From Betaproteobacteria bacterium (lineage in GTDB: Bacteria > Pseudomonadota > Gammaproteobacteria > Burkholderiales > Usitatibacteraceae): a stretch of DNA of 64,000 bases. Positions within the stretch are counted from its first letter, which is position 1, and every line of letters starts with the position of its first letter. Shown piece after piece: positions 22,098-32,992 of the stretch. The notes beneath the pieces are model-generated. The model had not been told where the DNA came from. It ran no database searches and saw only the letters and a program-made list of their open reading frames with translations. Position numbers and translations under genes: made by a program. Location: contig JADJMI010000010.1 of assembly GCA_016709665.1 (NCBI GenBank), positions 1 to 64,000 of the forward strand, in the 5' to 3' direction.

Positions 22098-23225
22098 CTA
22101 GAAGCGCACGAGCGAGAGGGTGCCGCCGGCCGTCTGGACGTACAGTCCGTTGCGGGTGGGAACGAGCGCGTTCACGGCCGTCCCGTCGAGCGCGAGGCGC
22201 CCCACGATGGAACCGTCGTCGGCGGAGAGCACGTGCAGGTAGCCGAGCGAATCGCCGACCACGACCCGGTCCTCGAAGGCCACGGGCAGCGTGAGCTTCC
22301 TGCGCAGGAGCTTGTCCTGCTTCCAGCGCGAGGCGCCGGTCGCCTTGTCCAGGGCGTGCACGTTGTCCTTGTCGTCCGTGAGGAAGACGTTCGCGCCGGC
22401 GAACGCGAGGCCCGTGGCGCTCGAGATGTCGCGCGACCAGGCCGTGGTGGCGCCCTGGATGTCGAAGCAGGCGACCTTGCCCTGGAAGGCCGCCGCGCAG
22501 ATCCGGCCGCCGTCGATGACCGGAAGGCCGGCCACGTCCGCGACGCGCTCGAGTTCGGTCGCGCCGCGCGGCAGCGCCACGGTGACTTCCCAGGTGAGCT
22601 TGCCGTCCTCGATGTCGAGCGCGACGAGCTTGCCGCCCGGGTAGCCCGCGACCACGTTGGTGGCGGTGGCGACGACGCCCGCCTCGCCGCGCAGCAGCAG
22701 CGCGGGCGTGGCGCGCTGGTAGACCCAGCGGCGCTTCCCGTCGGCGAGCCCGAAGGCGAAGATGCGGCCATCCGAGGTGCGCACCAGCGCCGAGGACGTC
22801 GTGACGGTCGCCGGCGCGAGCACCTCGCCCGCGACCTGCGCCGTCCAGAGGACCTTGCCCGACGGATCGAGGGCGATCACGTCGCCCTTGATCGTGCCCA
22901 CGATGATCGTCGCGGCCTCGACGCCGACGCCGGAGGAAAGCTTCTTCTTCGCGTCGAGGCGCGCCACGAGCTTGCCCGTGTCCTCCTCGAGGATCGTCAC
23001 CGTCCCGTCCTCCGCGGCCGCGTACACGCGCCCGCCGGAGGAAGCCGGGTGGAAATGCTGGTCCCGCGCCTTGCCCACCGACGCCGTCCACACCGTTTTC
23101 GGGGTCACCGTCGGCGTGATCTCGCCCAGGGGCATCGGCTTCTTGGCGGCGTCGCCGCCGATGCCGAACAGGCCGCAGCCGCCCAGCGCCAGCCCAGCCA
23201 GCAGGACGGCGACCCGGGCGATCAC
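22098..23225 (-). CDS. bamB: Outer-membrane assembly lipoprotein BamB
   Basis: 375 residues from a GTG at 23225 that overlaps the yfgM stop (GTGA). The lipoprotein signal ends at LALGGC with the acylated cysteine. Beta-propeller repeats of the PQQ type follow (GTIKGDVIALDPSGKVLW, ATGASRWKQD, GYLHVLSADDGSIVGR). BamB is the scaffold of the BAM complex that inserts outer-membrane proteins. Confidence 0.95.
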   Translation of the reverse strand: MIARVAVLLAGLALGGCGLFGIGGDAAKKPMPLGEITPTVTPKTVWTASVGKARDQHFHPASSGGRVYAAAEDGTVTILEEDTGKLVARLDAKKKLSSGVGVEAATIIVGTIKGDVIALDPSGKVLWTAQVAGEVLAPATVTTSSALVRTSDGRIFAFGLADGKRRWVYQRATPALLLRGEAGVVATATNVVAGYPGGKLVALDIEDGKLTWEVTVALPRGATELERVADVAGLPVIDGGRICAAAFQGKVACFDIQGATTAWSRDISSATGLAFAGANVFLTDDKDNVHALDKATGASRWKQDKLLRRKLTLPVAFEDRVVVGDSLGYLHVLSADDGSIVGRLALDGTAVNALVPTRNGLYVQTAGGTLSLVRF

Positions 23226-23854
23226 GGCGTGCCCCCGAGGGCGCCGAGCTTGAGCTCGGTGATGTTCCGCGTGGGGCTCCTCGCGTCGCTCTTCTCGATG
23301 GCGAGCTTGTAGGCGGCCCGCGCTTCGTCCAGGCGGCCTTGCGAGAAGTGGATGTCGCCGCGCAGGTCCGCCGTCAGCGCGGCGAAGGCCGGATCCGCGC
23401 CCTGGTCGAGAACCTCGAGCGCCTCCTTCGGCTTCTTCAGGTCGAGCAGCACCGCGGCGAGGCGCAGGCGCGCGACCCCCTTGTGTTCCGCGCGACCGTT
23501 CTTCACCACCCAGTCGAGCCGGGCGCGCGCGCCTTCGAGATCGCCGGCATCGAAGGCGGTTCGGGCCGCGACGAGGCCGGCCTCGGACGCGTAGAAGGTC
23601 CGCGGATACTTTTCCGCGAGGACCTGCGCGAGGTCGGAGGCCTTCTTCGCATCCCCGCGGGAACGGGCGAGTTCCTGCGAGAGGGCCGAGGCCTCCTCGT
23701 TCTGCACGCGGTTCCAGTATTCCCAGCCGCGCCAGCCCGCCACCGCGACGACGGCCACGGCGATGAGGGCATAGACCCAGCGGGCGTTGTCTTCCCACCA
23801 GGCCTTCATGGCCTCGATGCGTTCCTGTTCCTCGAGATCGTACGGTCCTGCCAT
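23222..23854 (-). CDS. yfgM: YfgM, inner-membrane TPR protein
   Basis: 210 residues. A cytoplasmic N-terminus (DLEEQERIEAMKAWWEDN) leads into one transmembrane helix (about residues 27-45), then periplasmic tetratricopeptide-like helices (LRLAAVLLDLKKPKEALEVL, GDIHFSQGRLDEARAAY). In E. coli the protein works with the PpiD chaperone at the Sec translocon. The gene sits between hisS and bamB as in most betaproteobacteria. Confidence 0.92.
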   Translation of the reverse strand: MAGPYDLEEQERIEAMKAWWEDNARWVYALIAVAVVAVAGWRGWEYWNRVQNEEASALSQELARSRGDAKKASDLAQVLAEKYPRTFYASEAGLVAARTAFDAGDLEGARARLDWVVKNGRAEHKGVARLRLAAVLLDLKKPKEALEVLDQGADPAFAALTADLRGDIHFSQGRLDEARAAYKLAIEKSDARSPTRNITELKLGALGGTP

Positions 23855-23894
23855 GGCTTTTGCGCTTTTCGGTCTGAGAGTGGGTGACGGGGGT

Positions 23895-25267
23895 CTAGGC
23901 GTCCCGGGCCGCCTGGCCCAGGCGCCGCAGGGCTTCCTCGGGGGTGACGAGCTGCTGCTCGCCGCCGCCGCGCAGGGGCTTCAGGGTGAGCTTCCCGGCG
24001 GCGATCTCGTCGTCGCCGAGGATGATAGCAAAGCGGGCTCCGCTCGCGTCGGCCTTCTTCATCTGCGACTTGAAGCTGCCGCCGCCGCCCAGGACGCAGG
24101 CGTGGCCCGCGTCGCGCACGCGCTCGCCCAGGCGCCAGGCCTCGAGGGAGGCCGCCTCGCCCGCGTGGACGACGAAGGCGTCGGGTTCCTGCACCGCGGA
24201 AAGGCCATGGGCCTGCATCGCGAGGATGACGCGCTCCATGCCCATGCCGAACCCGCAGGCGGGCGTGGGCTTGCCGCCCAGCATCCCGAACAGGCCGTCG
24301 TAGCGGCCGCCGCCCGCGATGGTGGACTGGGCGCCGATGCGGTCGGTCACCCACTCGAACACGGTGCGGTTGTAGTAGTCCATGCCGCGCACGAGGCGCG
24401 GGTTCACGGTGAAGGCGACGCCGGCCTCGCCGAGCAGGCGCTTCACGCCCTCGAAGTGGCGCAGCGCGCCTTCCCCCAGGTGGTCGAGGAGCCGGGGAGC
24501 GTCCTCGATCATCGCCTGCATGGCGGGGTTCTTCGAGTCGAGGATGCGCAGCGGGTTCGTGTGCAGGCGCCGCTTCGCGTCCTCGTCGAGGAGCCCGGCG
24601 TGGCTCTCGAACCAGGCGATGAGCTTCGCGCGGTGGGCCAGCCGGTCGGCCGCGTCGCCGATCGAGTTGACCTGCAGGTCGACCGGCCCGATGCCGAGCG
24701 TCTTCCACAGGCGCGCGAGAAGCACGATCTGCTCGGCGTCCACGTCCGGACCCTCGAAGCCCAGGGCCTCGACGTCGTACTGGTGGAACTGCCGCTGCCG
24801 CCCCTTCTGGGGCCGTTCGTAGCGGAACATCGGGCCCGCGGTCCACACGCGCATCGGTCCGTTGTAGAGGAAGTTGTGCTCGACGGCCGCCCGGACGATG
24901 CCGGCCGTGGCCTCGGGACGCAGGCTGAGGCTCACGCCCTCGTCGCCGCGGTCGGCCGCCCCCGGCGAACGGCCCGCCATCGAGAACGTGTACATCTCCT
25001 TCTCGACGATGTCCGTCACCTCGCCCAGGCCGCGCACGAAGAGCGCCGTGGGCTCCACGATCGGCGTGCGGATGTTGCGGTAGCCGTACTGGCGGAAGAC
25101 GTCGCGGCACGCGTCCTCGAGCTTCTCCCACAGGGGCGAGACGTCCGGGAGGATATCCTCCATGCCGCGAATGGCTTGCAGTTTTCGCCGCCGGGGGGGG
25201 GGGGGGGCCCTTCGGGGGGGGGGGGGGGGGGCCGGAGTCGCTTGATCGCCTGCAGCTTCTGGCTCAT
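23895..25267 (-). CDS. hisS: Histidyl-tRNA synthetase (start region disturbed by C tracts)
   Basis: The body is intact from MEDILPDVSPLWEKLED (25163) to 23895, with class II motifs: RGMDYYNRTVFEW, GGGRYDGLFG and GFGMGMERVIL. The family start normally reads KLQAIRGM before DILPD, and this is encoded just upstream in the same frame as the body. Further upstream an ATG at 25267 overlaps the ispG stop and starts MSQKLQAIKRLR, but two long C tracts lie between, and the two parts are out of frame by one base. The true start is therefore 25267 with a tract-length error or an unusual insert. If read through, the tracts encode polyproline. Confidence 0.9.
25193..25231 (-). repeat. Paired poly-G/C tracts (15 and 18 bases) in the hisS start region
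   Basis: On the given strand there are 15 G (25193-25207), CCCTTC, then 18 G (25214-25231). On the coding strand these are C runs that would encode proline. The flanks carry two related stretches, coding KLQAIKRL and KLQAIRGM. Such tracts are prone to length errors in sequencing and to slippage in cells. Confidence 0.9.
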
Positions 25268-26559
25268 GACTCGACCGGCTGGATGGGGATGGATTTCTTG
25301 TTGCGCGAGGTGCCGCGCGCGGCGGCGCCCGGCGCGTAGCGCGAGCGCACGTACTCGTCGACGATGGCCTGGAATTCCTCGGCGATCCGCTCGCCCTTGA
25401 GCGTGACGGTCTTCTCGCCGTCCACGAACACCGGCGCCACGGGCTTCTCGCCCGAGCCCGGCAGCGAGATGCCGATGTCCGCCAGCTTCGATTCCCCCGG
25501 GCCGTTCACCACGCAGCCCATGACGGCGACGTGCATGTCCTCGACGCCGGGATACTGTGCCTTCCACACGGGCATCTGCTCGCGCAGGTAGGACTGGATC
25601 TTGTCCGCGAGCTCCTGGAAGAACGTGCTCGTGGTGCGCCCGCAGCCCGGGCACGCCGTCACCTGCGGCGTGAACGAGCGCAGGCCCATCGTCTGCAGGA
25701 TCTCCTGCGCCACGATCACCTCGCGCGTGCGCTCGCCGCCGGGCTCGGGCGTGAGCGAGACGCGGATCGTGTCGCCGATGCCCTCCTGCAGCAGCACGCC
25801 CATGGCGGCGGTCGAGGCGACGATGCCCTTGGAGCCCATGCCGGCCTCGGTGAGGCCCAGGTGCAGCGGGTAGTCGCAGCGCGCGGCGAGCGCGCGGTAG
25901 ACCCGGATCAGGTCCTGCACGGCCGAGACCTTGCAGGAAAGGATGATGCGATCGCCCGCGAGGCCGATGTCCTGCGCCTTGGCGGCGCTCTCGAGCGCGG
26001 AGACGATGAGCGCCTCGCGCATCACCTCGTCGGCCGGCTTCGGCCGCGCGAGCGCCGCGTTGCCGTCCATCAGCCGGGCGAGCAGCTCCGGGTCGAGCGA
26101 TCCCCAGTTCACGCCGATGCGCACGGGCTTGCCGTAGCGGATCGCCGTCTCGATCATCGTGCCGAACTGGTCGTCGCGCTTCGAGCCGTGACCCACGTTG
26201 CCCGGGTTGATGCGGTACTTGTCGAGGGCCTGGGCGCACTCGGGCACCTGCGCGAGCAGCTTGTGGCCGTTGAAGTGGAAGTCGCCGATGAGGGGAACGT
26301 CCACGCCCGCCGCCACGAGGCGCGAGCGGATGGCCGGCACCTGGCGCGCGGCTTCCAGCGTGTTCACGGTGATGCGGACGGCTTCGCTCCCGGCGCGCGC
26401 GAGGGCGGCCACCTGGCGCGCGGTGGACTCGGCGTCCTCGGTGTCCGTGTTGGTCATGGACTGCACGAGGATCGGCGCGGCGCCGCCGACGCGCAGGCCG
26501 GCGATGCGCACCTGGCGGGAGGCGCGGCGGGTCGTGGGAGACATGCGTTCGTCGCTCAA
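25264..26559 (-). CDS. ispG: 4-hydroxy-3-methylbut-2-enyl diphosphate synthase (IspG/GcpE)
   Basis: This [4Fe-4S] enzyme makes HMBPP in the MEP isoprenoid pathway. 431 residues with VRIAGLRVGGAAPILVQSM at the N-terminus (TIM barrel), FHFNGH, INPGNVG, and the cluster ligands CPGCGRTT and CVVNGPGE. An alternative start at MSPTT (26544) is equally plausible. The start overlaps the rodZ stop and the stop overlaps the hisS ATG, so translation of the three is coupled. Confidence 0.96.
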   Translation of the reverse strand: MSDERMSPTTRRASRQVRIAGLRVGGAAPILVQSMTNTDTEDAESTARQVAALARAGSEAVRITVNTLEAARQVPAIRSRLVAAGVDVPLIGDFHFNGHKLLAQVPECAQALDKYRINPGNVGHGSKRDDQFGTMIETAIRYGKPVRIGVNWGSLDPELLARLMDGNAALARPKPADEVMREALIVSALESAAKAQDIGLAGDRIILSCKVSAVQDLIRVYRALAARCDYPLHLGLTEAGMGSKGIVASTAAMGVLLQEGIGDTIRVSLTPEPGGERTREVIVAQEILQTMGLRSFTPQVTACPGCGRTTSTFFQELADKIQSYLREQMPVWKAQYPGVEDMHVAVMGCVVNGPGESKLADIGISLPGSGEKPVAPVFVDGEKTVTLKGERIAEEFQAIVDEYVRSRYAPGAAARGTSRNKKSIPIQPVES

Positions 26560-27568
26560 GGCAGGGTGAGGCGCGCCACCGAGACCCGCGTGTGCGGCTC
26601 GAGGTCGACGTCCCGGTCGTTGTAGGTGAGGCGCACGTCGGTCGCGTTGCCGATCACCAGCGAAAGCGGGGGCTTGCCCACGACCTCGGCGTCCGAGCCG
26701 CCGGGCTGGTTCCGCGACAGGAGCGTGCGGCCCCGGGCGTCCTTCACCTCGACCCAGGCGGCACCGCGGAACTTCATGCGGACGACACCGCCGCCCTCGG
26801 CATCGGCGGCCGGCCCGGCCGGGCGCGAAAGGGCCGGCGCCGACATCGGCTGCGCCAGGGCGGGAGGGGATGCCACCGGCCGGGCAGGCGGCGGGGCCGG
26901 AGCGGTCGACAGCGGCGATGCGGACGCGCCCTTCGCCGCCTCGCGAATGGGCGCGGGTTCGGGATTCGGCACCATGGGAATGCTCGTCGTGGCCGGCGCG
27001 GCCGATAGCGGCGCGGAGGGGCGAGCGGCCCCGGCGGCGCGTCGGGGGCGGCCCCGGCGGCCGGCGCCTCCGGAGCCGGCGCCGTCGGCGCGGGCGTGGC
27101 GGCCACGGGCTTGCGGGCCGGCGCCGCGACGGGGCCCAGCGGGCGCACGAAAAGCCACCAGTACATGGCCGCGAACCCGAGCACGATCGCGACCGCGGCG
27201 TAGCCGGCGGCCTTCACGTAGGGGCTCGCGAGGCGCGCACCGAGCGGATCGAAGCGGATGTTCTGGGTCGGCACGACGATGCGCGGCGCGCTCTCCCGAG
27301 GGGCCGTCGCCGTGAGCATCCCCACGATCGCCTCGGCGTCGATGCCGAGCACCCGGGCGTAGTTGCGCGCGAAACCGCGCAGGAAGGGGCCCCGGGGCAG
27401 GCGTTCGTAGTCGCCGAGCTCCAGCGCCTCGATCTGCATGACGCTCATGTGAAGGCGCTGGGCGATGTCGGCGCGGGACAGCCCCTGGCGTTCGCGCTCG
27501 GCGGCGAGGATCGCGCCCGGCGAGGGAGCGCCTCCCTGCGGCACGGCGGTTTCGGCCCCGTTGTCCAT
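26556..27568 (-). CDS. rodZ: Cytoskeleton protein RodZ (frameshift near 27035)
   Basis: RodZ links the MreB cytoskeleton to the cell-wall machinery. The N-terminal helix-turn-helix region (LAAERERQGLSRADIAQRLHMS, LRGFARNYARVLGID) is followed by one transmembrane helix (about residues 119-137, AAGYAAVAIVLGFAAMYWWLF region) and a Pro/Ala-rich periplasmic linker. The C-terminal DUF4115 domain (GAAWVEVKDARGRTLLSR) is in a second frame joined near 27030-27045, inside the repetitive linker. It precedes ispG with a 4-base overlap. Confidence 0.92.
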
Positions 27569-27583
27569 GCTTGCCCGGTCTCC

Positions 27584-28350
27584 CTAGCGCTTGGCTTCCA
27601 GCAGGTCGCGCGTCTGCGGCGCGTCGGGGAAGCGGCGGCGCAGCTGCTGGAGCATGCTGTCCTCGGCCGCCTTGTCGCCCATCCCGCGGGCGAGCTTCAC
27701 GCCGAGCACCAGGGCGTTCAGGTTCGGCTCGCGCACCAGGCGCGTGTAGCGGGAGAAGTAGGCTTCCGATTCCTTCAGGCTGCCATTCTCGTACGTGAGC
27801 TCGGCGAGCGTGATGAGCGCGGCCCCGAGGTCGGGCCGGATGAGCACGGCCCGGCGAAGGTAGTCCTCGGCCTCGCGGTTCCTGCCGGCGATGCGCGAGC
27901 ACAGGCCCGCGTTGAGCAGCGGCTTCTCGGGCGTGGCGTAGAGCGGGTTCTTCTCCACCCGGGCGAAGTACGCCATCGCCCGCGTGTGCTCGTTGCGCAG
28001 GCAGAGGAACCACCCGTAGTTGTTCATGATCTCCGCGTCGTCGGGCGAGTGGCGAAGGCCGGTCTCGAAGGCGATTCGCGCCTGCGCGTCCTCGCGCAGC
28101 TCCATGAACACCAGGCCCTGGACGTTGTAGGCCGGCGTGTAGGTGGAATCGGCCTTGATCGCGTTTCTCGTCTCCTCGAGGGCGACCACCATGTTCCCGC
28201 GCTGGTAGTACTCGACCGCGAGGTTGGTCTTGATCTCGGCGCGGCGGCGCGCGTCGATCGACTGCGCGTCCTGCACCGAGCGCGTCTCGACGGTCGTCTG
28301 GGCGACGCAGCCCGCGAGCGCGAGCCCCGCGGCGAGGGCGGCGGCGAATC

Positions 28351-28354
<4 letters not shown>
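27584..28354 (-). CDS. pilF: Type IV pilus biogenesis lipoprotein PilF/PilW
   Basis: 256 residues. The lipoprotein signal ends at LALAGC. TPR repeats follow (TNLAVEYYQRGNMVVALEE, YNVQGLVFMELREDAQAR, NNYGWFLCLRNEHTRAMAYF). The family is the pilotin that brings the PilQ secretin to the outer membrane. The ATG at 28354 overlaps the rlmN stop (ATGA). No other pilus gene is in the window. Confidence 0.93.
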
Positions 28355-29475
<1,121 letters not shown>

Positions 29476-29497
29476 GGGCGCGGGAAGCGGGCTTCGC

Positions 29498-29923
29498 CTA
29501 GCGGGCGAAGACCTGGCTCGCCGGGAAGAAGTACGCGATCTCGTTCGCGGCGGTCTCCGGCGCGTCCGAGCCGTGCACCGCGTTCGCGTCGATCGATTCG
29601 GCGAAGTCGGCGCGGATCGTGCCCTTCTCGGCCTTCTTCGGGTCGGTGGCGCCCATGAGTTCGCGGTTCTTCGCGATGGCGCTCTCGCCCTCGAGCACCT
29701 GGATCATCACCGGGCCGGAGATCATGAAGTCGACGAGGTCCTTGAAGAACGGGCGGGCCTTGTGGACGGCGTAGAAGCCTTCGGCCTCCTGGCGGGACAG
29801 GTGCGCCATGCGCGAGGCGACGATCTTGAGGCCGTTCGTCTCGAATCGGGAGTAGATCTTGCCGATCACGTTCTTGGCGACGGCATCGGGCTTGATGATG
29901 GAAAGGGTGCGCTCTACAGCCAT
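29498..29923 (-). CDS. ndk: Nucleoside diphosphate kinase
   Basis: 141 residues: ERTLSIIKPDAVAKNVIG at the N-terminus, RPFFKDLVDFMISGPV, and the active-site histidine in NAVHGSDAPETA. It balances NTP and dNTP pools. A GGAG ribosome site lies about nine bases before the ATG. It is the first gene of the long minus-strand run. Confidence 0.97.
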   Translation of the reverse strand: MAVERTLSIIKPDAVAKNVIGKIYSRFETNGLKIVASRMAHLSRQEAEGFYAVHKARPFFKDLVDFMISGPVMIQVLEGESAIAKNRELMGATDPKKAEKGTIRADFAESIDANAVHGSDAPETAANEIAYFFPASQVFAR

Positions 29924-29951
29924 GGAAATCTCCGCTAACTGAATGAAAAAT

Positions 29952-31352
29952 TTAGCTTTTCATTCTAGCACAGCCCATGCCGCGGTTTCTAGGGGCGAGG
30001 GGGGATTCCGGTCGGGAATCGGGGGTCCAGCAGGGGGCGAGGCCCGGCTCGCCGGGGCGGGCGAGGAATTCGGCCCCGACGCCCACGCCTGGCACCCAGG
30101 CGAGGCGCTCGCCCTCGAAAAGCAGGGGCAGGCGTTCCCGGGCCCAGGCGGGAACGCGCCCTTCCTGGAACAGGTTTCGCAGGGTGCGGGTGGGGCGGCC
30201 CGGCGCAATCCGGATTCTTTCGCCGCCCCGGCGGGGACCGAATCGCCACTGGCCCGTCGCGACCCGATCGGCCGACAGGCCCTCGCCTTCCCGGGGCTCG
30301 AATCGCACCTCGCCTCGCGCCCCCCCGAGCGCCACCACCGCCTCGCCCCGCCAGGCGACTTCCCATCCGCCCGGCCATTCGCCGGCCGGCTCGATGGCGA
30401 GCGCCGTGCCGTCGCGCGCGAGCAGCAGGCCTTCGTGCAGCAGCCGGACGTCGGCATCGATCCTCGCGAACAGCAACTGCCGCCGCATGTCCGCGAGGCG
30501 AGCCGTGCCCGGCATCGCTCCGCCGTGCGCCGCGATCCACTGGCGCAGGACATTGGCCGCGCGTTCTTCCGGCAGCGCGCGTAGCGGCGCGGCGGGCAGC
30601 CTGGGCGATTCGAGGGGAGCGCCCGCGTCCTGGCGGGCGAGCGCCTGCAGGAGGCGTTCGGCCGAAGCGGCGTGGCTCGCGAGCCGCGCGAGGGCGCCCG
30701 GGGCCTGCGGAAAACGTGCCGAGAGGCGCGCCAGGCCCTCGTGGCGCAGGAAGTTGCGGTCGAAGTCGGTCGAGGCGTTCGATTCGTCCTCGATCCAGGC
30801 GAGCCCCCGAGCGCGCGCGTAGGACGCGATCGCGGCCCGCGGCACCTCGAGGAACGGGCGAACCCAGCGCACGCCGAGCGCTTCGTGCACGGGACCCATG
30901 CCGGCCAGCCCTTTCAGCCCGGTTCCCCGCAGCGCCTGCAGGAGCACGGTTTCCGCCTGGTCGTCCCGATGGTGGGCGAGCGCGATGGCCCGGGCTCCCG
31001 AGGCCGCGAGGGCCTCGCGCCTTTCGCGGCGGGCCGCGCCCTCGAGACCCGCGCGATCGGCACGGTCGACGCGAACGCGCACCACGCGCAGCGGAACGCC
31101 GAGCGCGCGCGAAAACGCCGCGCAGGCGTCGGCCCAGGCCTCGGCGTTCGGGGAGAGCCCGTGGTGCACGTGCAACGCCTCGAGCACGAAGCCGCCGCGT
31201 GCGCGCTGCCCCGCCAGCACGTCGAGGAGCACCGTCGAATCGAGGCCGCCCGAGTAGCCGACGCACAGGCGCTCGCCGGCGCCGACGGCGGACGCGAGCT
31301 GCCGGGCCGCATGCTCGGCCAGGGCTTCCGGGGTATCGGGACGGTGCGCCAC
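29952..31352 (-). CDS. tilS: tRNA(Ile)-lysidine synthase
   Basis: TilS converts C34 of tRNA-Ile(CAU) to lysidine so that it reads AUA. The PP-loop motif YSGGLDST is near residue 29, LHVHHGLSPNAEAWA and LAHHRDDQAETVLLQ follow, and the C-terminal part (RIAPGRPTRTLRNLFQE, VPAWARERLPLL) matches the substrate-binding domains. 466 residues from a GTG at 31352; the start is not certain. The gap to accA is 20 bases. Confidence 0.93.
   Translation of the reverse strand: MAHRPDTPEALAEHAARQLASAVGAGERLCVGYSGGLDSTVLLDVLAGQRARGGFVLEALHVHHGLSPNAEAWADACAAFSRALGVPLRVVRVRVDRADRAGLEGAARRERREALAASGARAIALAHHRDDQAETVLLQALRGTGLKGLAGMGPVHEALGVRWVRPFLEVPRAAIASYARARGLAWIEDESNASTDFDRNFLRHEGLARLSARFPQAPGALARLASHAASAERLLQALARQDAGAPLESPRLPAAPLRALPEERAANVLRQWIAAHGGAMPGTARLADMRRQLLFARIDADVRLLHEGLLLARDGTALAIEPAGEWPGGWEVAWRGEAVVALGGARGEVRFEPREGEGLSADRVATGQWRFGPRRGGERIRIAPGRPTRTLRNLFQEGRVPAWARERLPLLFEGERLAWVPGVGVGAEFLARPGEPGLAPCWTPDSRPESPLAPRNRGMGCARMKS
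29962..29968 (-). promoter_or_regulatory. Candidate -10 element upstream of ndk
   Basis: On the minus strand CTAGAAT lies about 40 bases before the ndk start, inside the 3' end of tilS. No good -35 box is visible. The same CTAGAAT element occurs before the tRNA-Leu gene, before ilvE, before 37579 and before 51757. Confidence 0.45.
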
Positions 31353-31372
31353 GGGGGGCCGCGGCCGGCGCG

Positions 31373-32338
31373 CTACTCGGCCAGCTCCTTGAACTTGCCG
31401 AAGCCCACCAGGCGGTCCTGGCGGCGCTCGAGGATCTCCGTGACCGGCAGGTCCTGCAACTGCCTCAGGTGGTCCGCGATCGCCTTCTTCAGGTTCTTGG
31501 CGGCCTCCGCCGGGTCGCGGTGCGCGCCGCCCAGCGGCTCGGTCACGACCTTGTCGACGAGGCCGAGCGCCTTGAGGCGCCCCGAGGTGATGCCCAGGGC
31601 CTCGGCGGCATCGCCCGCATGGTCGCCGCTCTTCCAGAGGATCGCGGCGCAGCCCTCGGGCGAGATCACCGAATAGGTGGAGTACTGCATCATGAGGTTG
31701 GTGTCGCCCACGGCGATGGCGAGTGCGCCCCCCGAGCCGCCCTCCCCGATGATGGAGACGACGATCGGCACGCGCAGGCCCGCCATCTCGTAGAGGTTGC
31801 GGCCGATGGCCTCGGACTGCCCGCGTTCCTCCGCGCCGATGCCGGGATAGGCGCCGGGCGTGTCGATGAAGGTGAGCAGCGGCAGGGAGAACTTCTCCGC
31901 GAGCTTCATGAGGCGCAGGGCCTTGCGGTAGCCCTCGGGCCGCGGCATGCCGAAGTTGCGCAGGATCTTCTCGTTGGTGTCGCGGCCCTTCTGGTGCCCG
32001 AGCACGACGACGCTCTGCCCGCCGAAGCGCGCGAGGCCGCCCACGATGGCCGGGTCGTCCGCGTAGGCGCGGTCGCCGTGCATCTCCTCGAAATCCGTGC
32101 ACATCGCGGCGATGTAGTCGAGCGTGTACGGCCGCTGCGGATGGCGGGCGACCTTCGAGATCTGCCATGCCGTGAGCTTCGCGTAGATGTCCTTCGTGAG
32201 GTCGCGGCTCTTCTTCGACAGCCGCTCGATCTCCTGCGAGATGTCGACGGCGCTGTCGTCCTGCACGAAGCGCAGCTCCTCGATCTTCTGCTCGAGTTCC
32301 GCGATGGGCTGCTCGAAATCCAGGAAGGCGGGTTTCAC
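31373..32338 (-). CDS. accA: Acetyl-CoA carboxylase carboxyltransferase subunit alpha
   Basis: 321 residues from a GTG at 32338. Visible family blocks are AFLDFEQPIAELEQKIEEL, FIDTPGAYPGIGAEERGQ, IGEGGSGGALAIAVGD and SPEGCAAILWK. With AccD it transfers carboxyl from biotin to acetyl-CoA in fatty acid synthesis. A TATCAT -10-like element is on its strand at 32378-32383. Confidence 0.96.
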   Translation of the reverse strand: MKPAFLDFEQPIAELEQKIEELRFVQDDSAVDISQEIERLSKKSRDLTKDIYAKLTAWQISKVARHPQRPYTLDYIAAMCTDFEEMHGDRAYADDPAIVGGLARFGGQSVVVLGHQKGRDTNEKILRNFGMPRPEGYRKALRLMKLAEKFSLPLLTFIDTPGAYPGIGAEERGQSEAIGRNLYEMAGLRVPIVVSIIGEGGSGGALAIAVGDTNLMMQYSTYSVISPEGCAAILWKSGDHAGDAAEALGITSGRLKALGLVDKVVTEPLGGAHRDPAEAAKNLKKAIADHLRQLQDLPVTEILERRQDRLVGFGKFKELAE

Positions 32339-32424
32339 GTGATGGGTCCGGGATCCGCGTGGGAAAGCGAGGGCGAAATGATAACAGGGCCCCAGTGCCC
32401 GGGCCTTGCGGGCAGGCGCACGGG

Positions 32425-32430
32425 TACAAT
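32425..32430 (+). promoter_or_regulatory. Candidate -10 element of the cobalamin adenosyltransferase gene
   Basis: TACAAT ends eight bases before the ATG at 32438. A transcript from it would be leaderless or nearly so. No clear -35 box is present. It diverges from accA. Confidence 0.4.
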
Positions 32431-32437
32431 CGCGGCC

Positions 32438-32992
32438 ATGGGCTACCGACTCTCCAAGATCGTCACCCGCACCGGGGACGACGGCACCACCGGGCTGGGC
32501 GACGGCTCGCGCACCACGAAGGATTCGCCGCGCGTTCGCGCGATGGGCGACCTGGACGAACTGAACAGCGCCATCGGGCTCGTGCTCGCGGAGGACATCC
32601 CGCCGGAGGTCCGCGCGCCGCTCGCCGCCGTGCAGAACGACCTCTTCGACCTGGGCGGCGAGATCTGCATCCCGGGCCGCGAAGCCCTGGGCGCGACGCA
32701 CCTCGCCCGGATCGAGGCCGACGTCGCCCGCCTGAACGAATCCCTGCCGCCGCTGCGCGAGTTCGTGCTGCCCGGCGGATCGCGCGCCGCGGCCGGCGCG
32801 CACCTGGCCCGCACCATCGGCCGCCGTGCCGAGCGAGCGCTGGTGGAACTGCACCACGTCGAGCCCGTGTCGGCGGCGAGCCTCATGTACCTCAACCGCG
32901 TCTCGGACCTCCTCTTCGTCGCCGCCCGCGCGCTCAACCGCGCCGCGGGGGTGGCCGAACCCGCCTGGCGCCCGGGCGCCAACGCCTCGTGA
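32438..32992 (+). CDS. Cob(I)yrinic acid a,c-diamide adenosyltransferase, PduO type
   Basis: 184 residues. The N-terminal ATP-binding sequence TRTGDDGTTGLGDG (residues about 10-23), GDLDELNSAIGL, and the C-terminal RRAERALVELHHVEPV with LMYLNRVSDLLFVAAR are all family marks. It puts the adenosyl group on cobalamin. Its stop overlaps the sigma factor start. A cobalamin-type binding protein lies 1.3 kb away on the other strand. Confidence 0.93.
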   Translation: MGYRLSKIVTRTGDDGTTGLGDGSRTTKDSPRVRAMGDLDELNSAIGLVLAEDIPPEVRAPLAAVQNDLFDLGGEICIPGREALGATHLARIEADVARLNESLPPLREFVLPGGSRAAAGAHLARTIGRRAERALVELHHVEPVSAASLMYLNRVSDLLFVAARALNRAAGVAEPAWRPGANAS

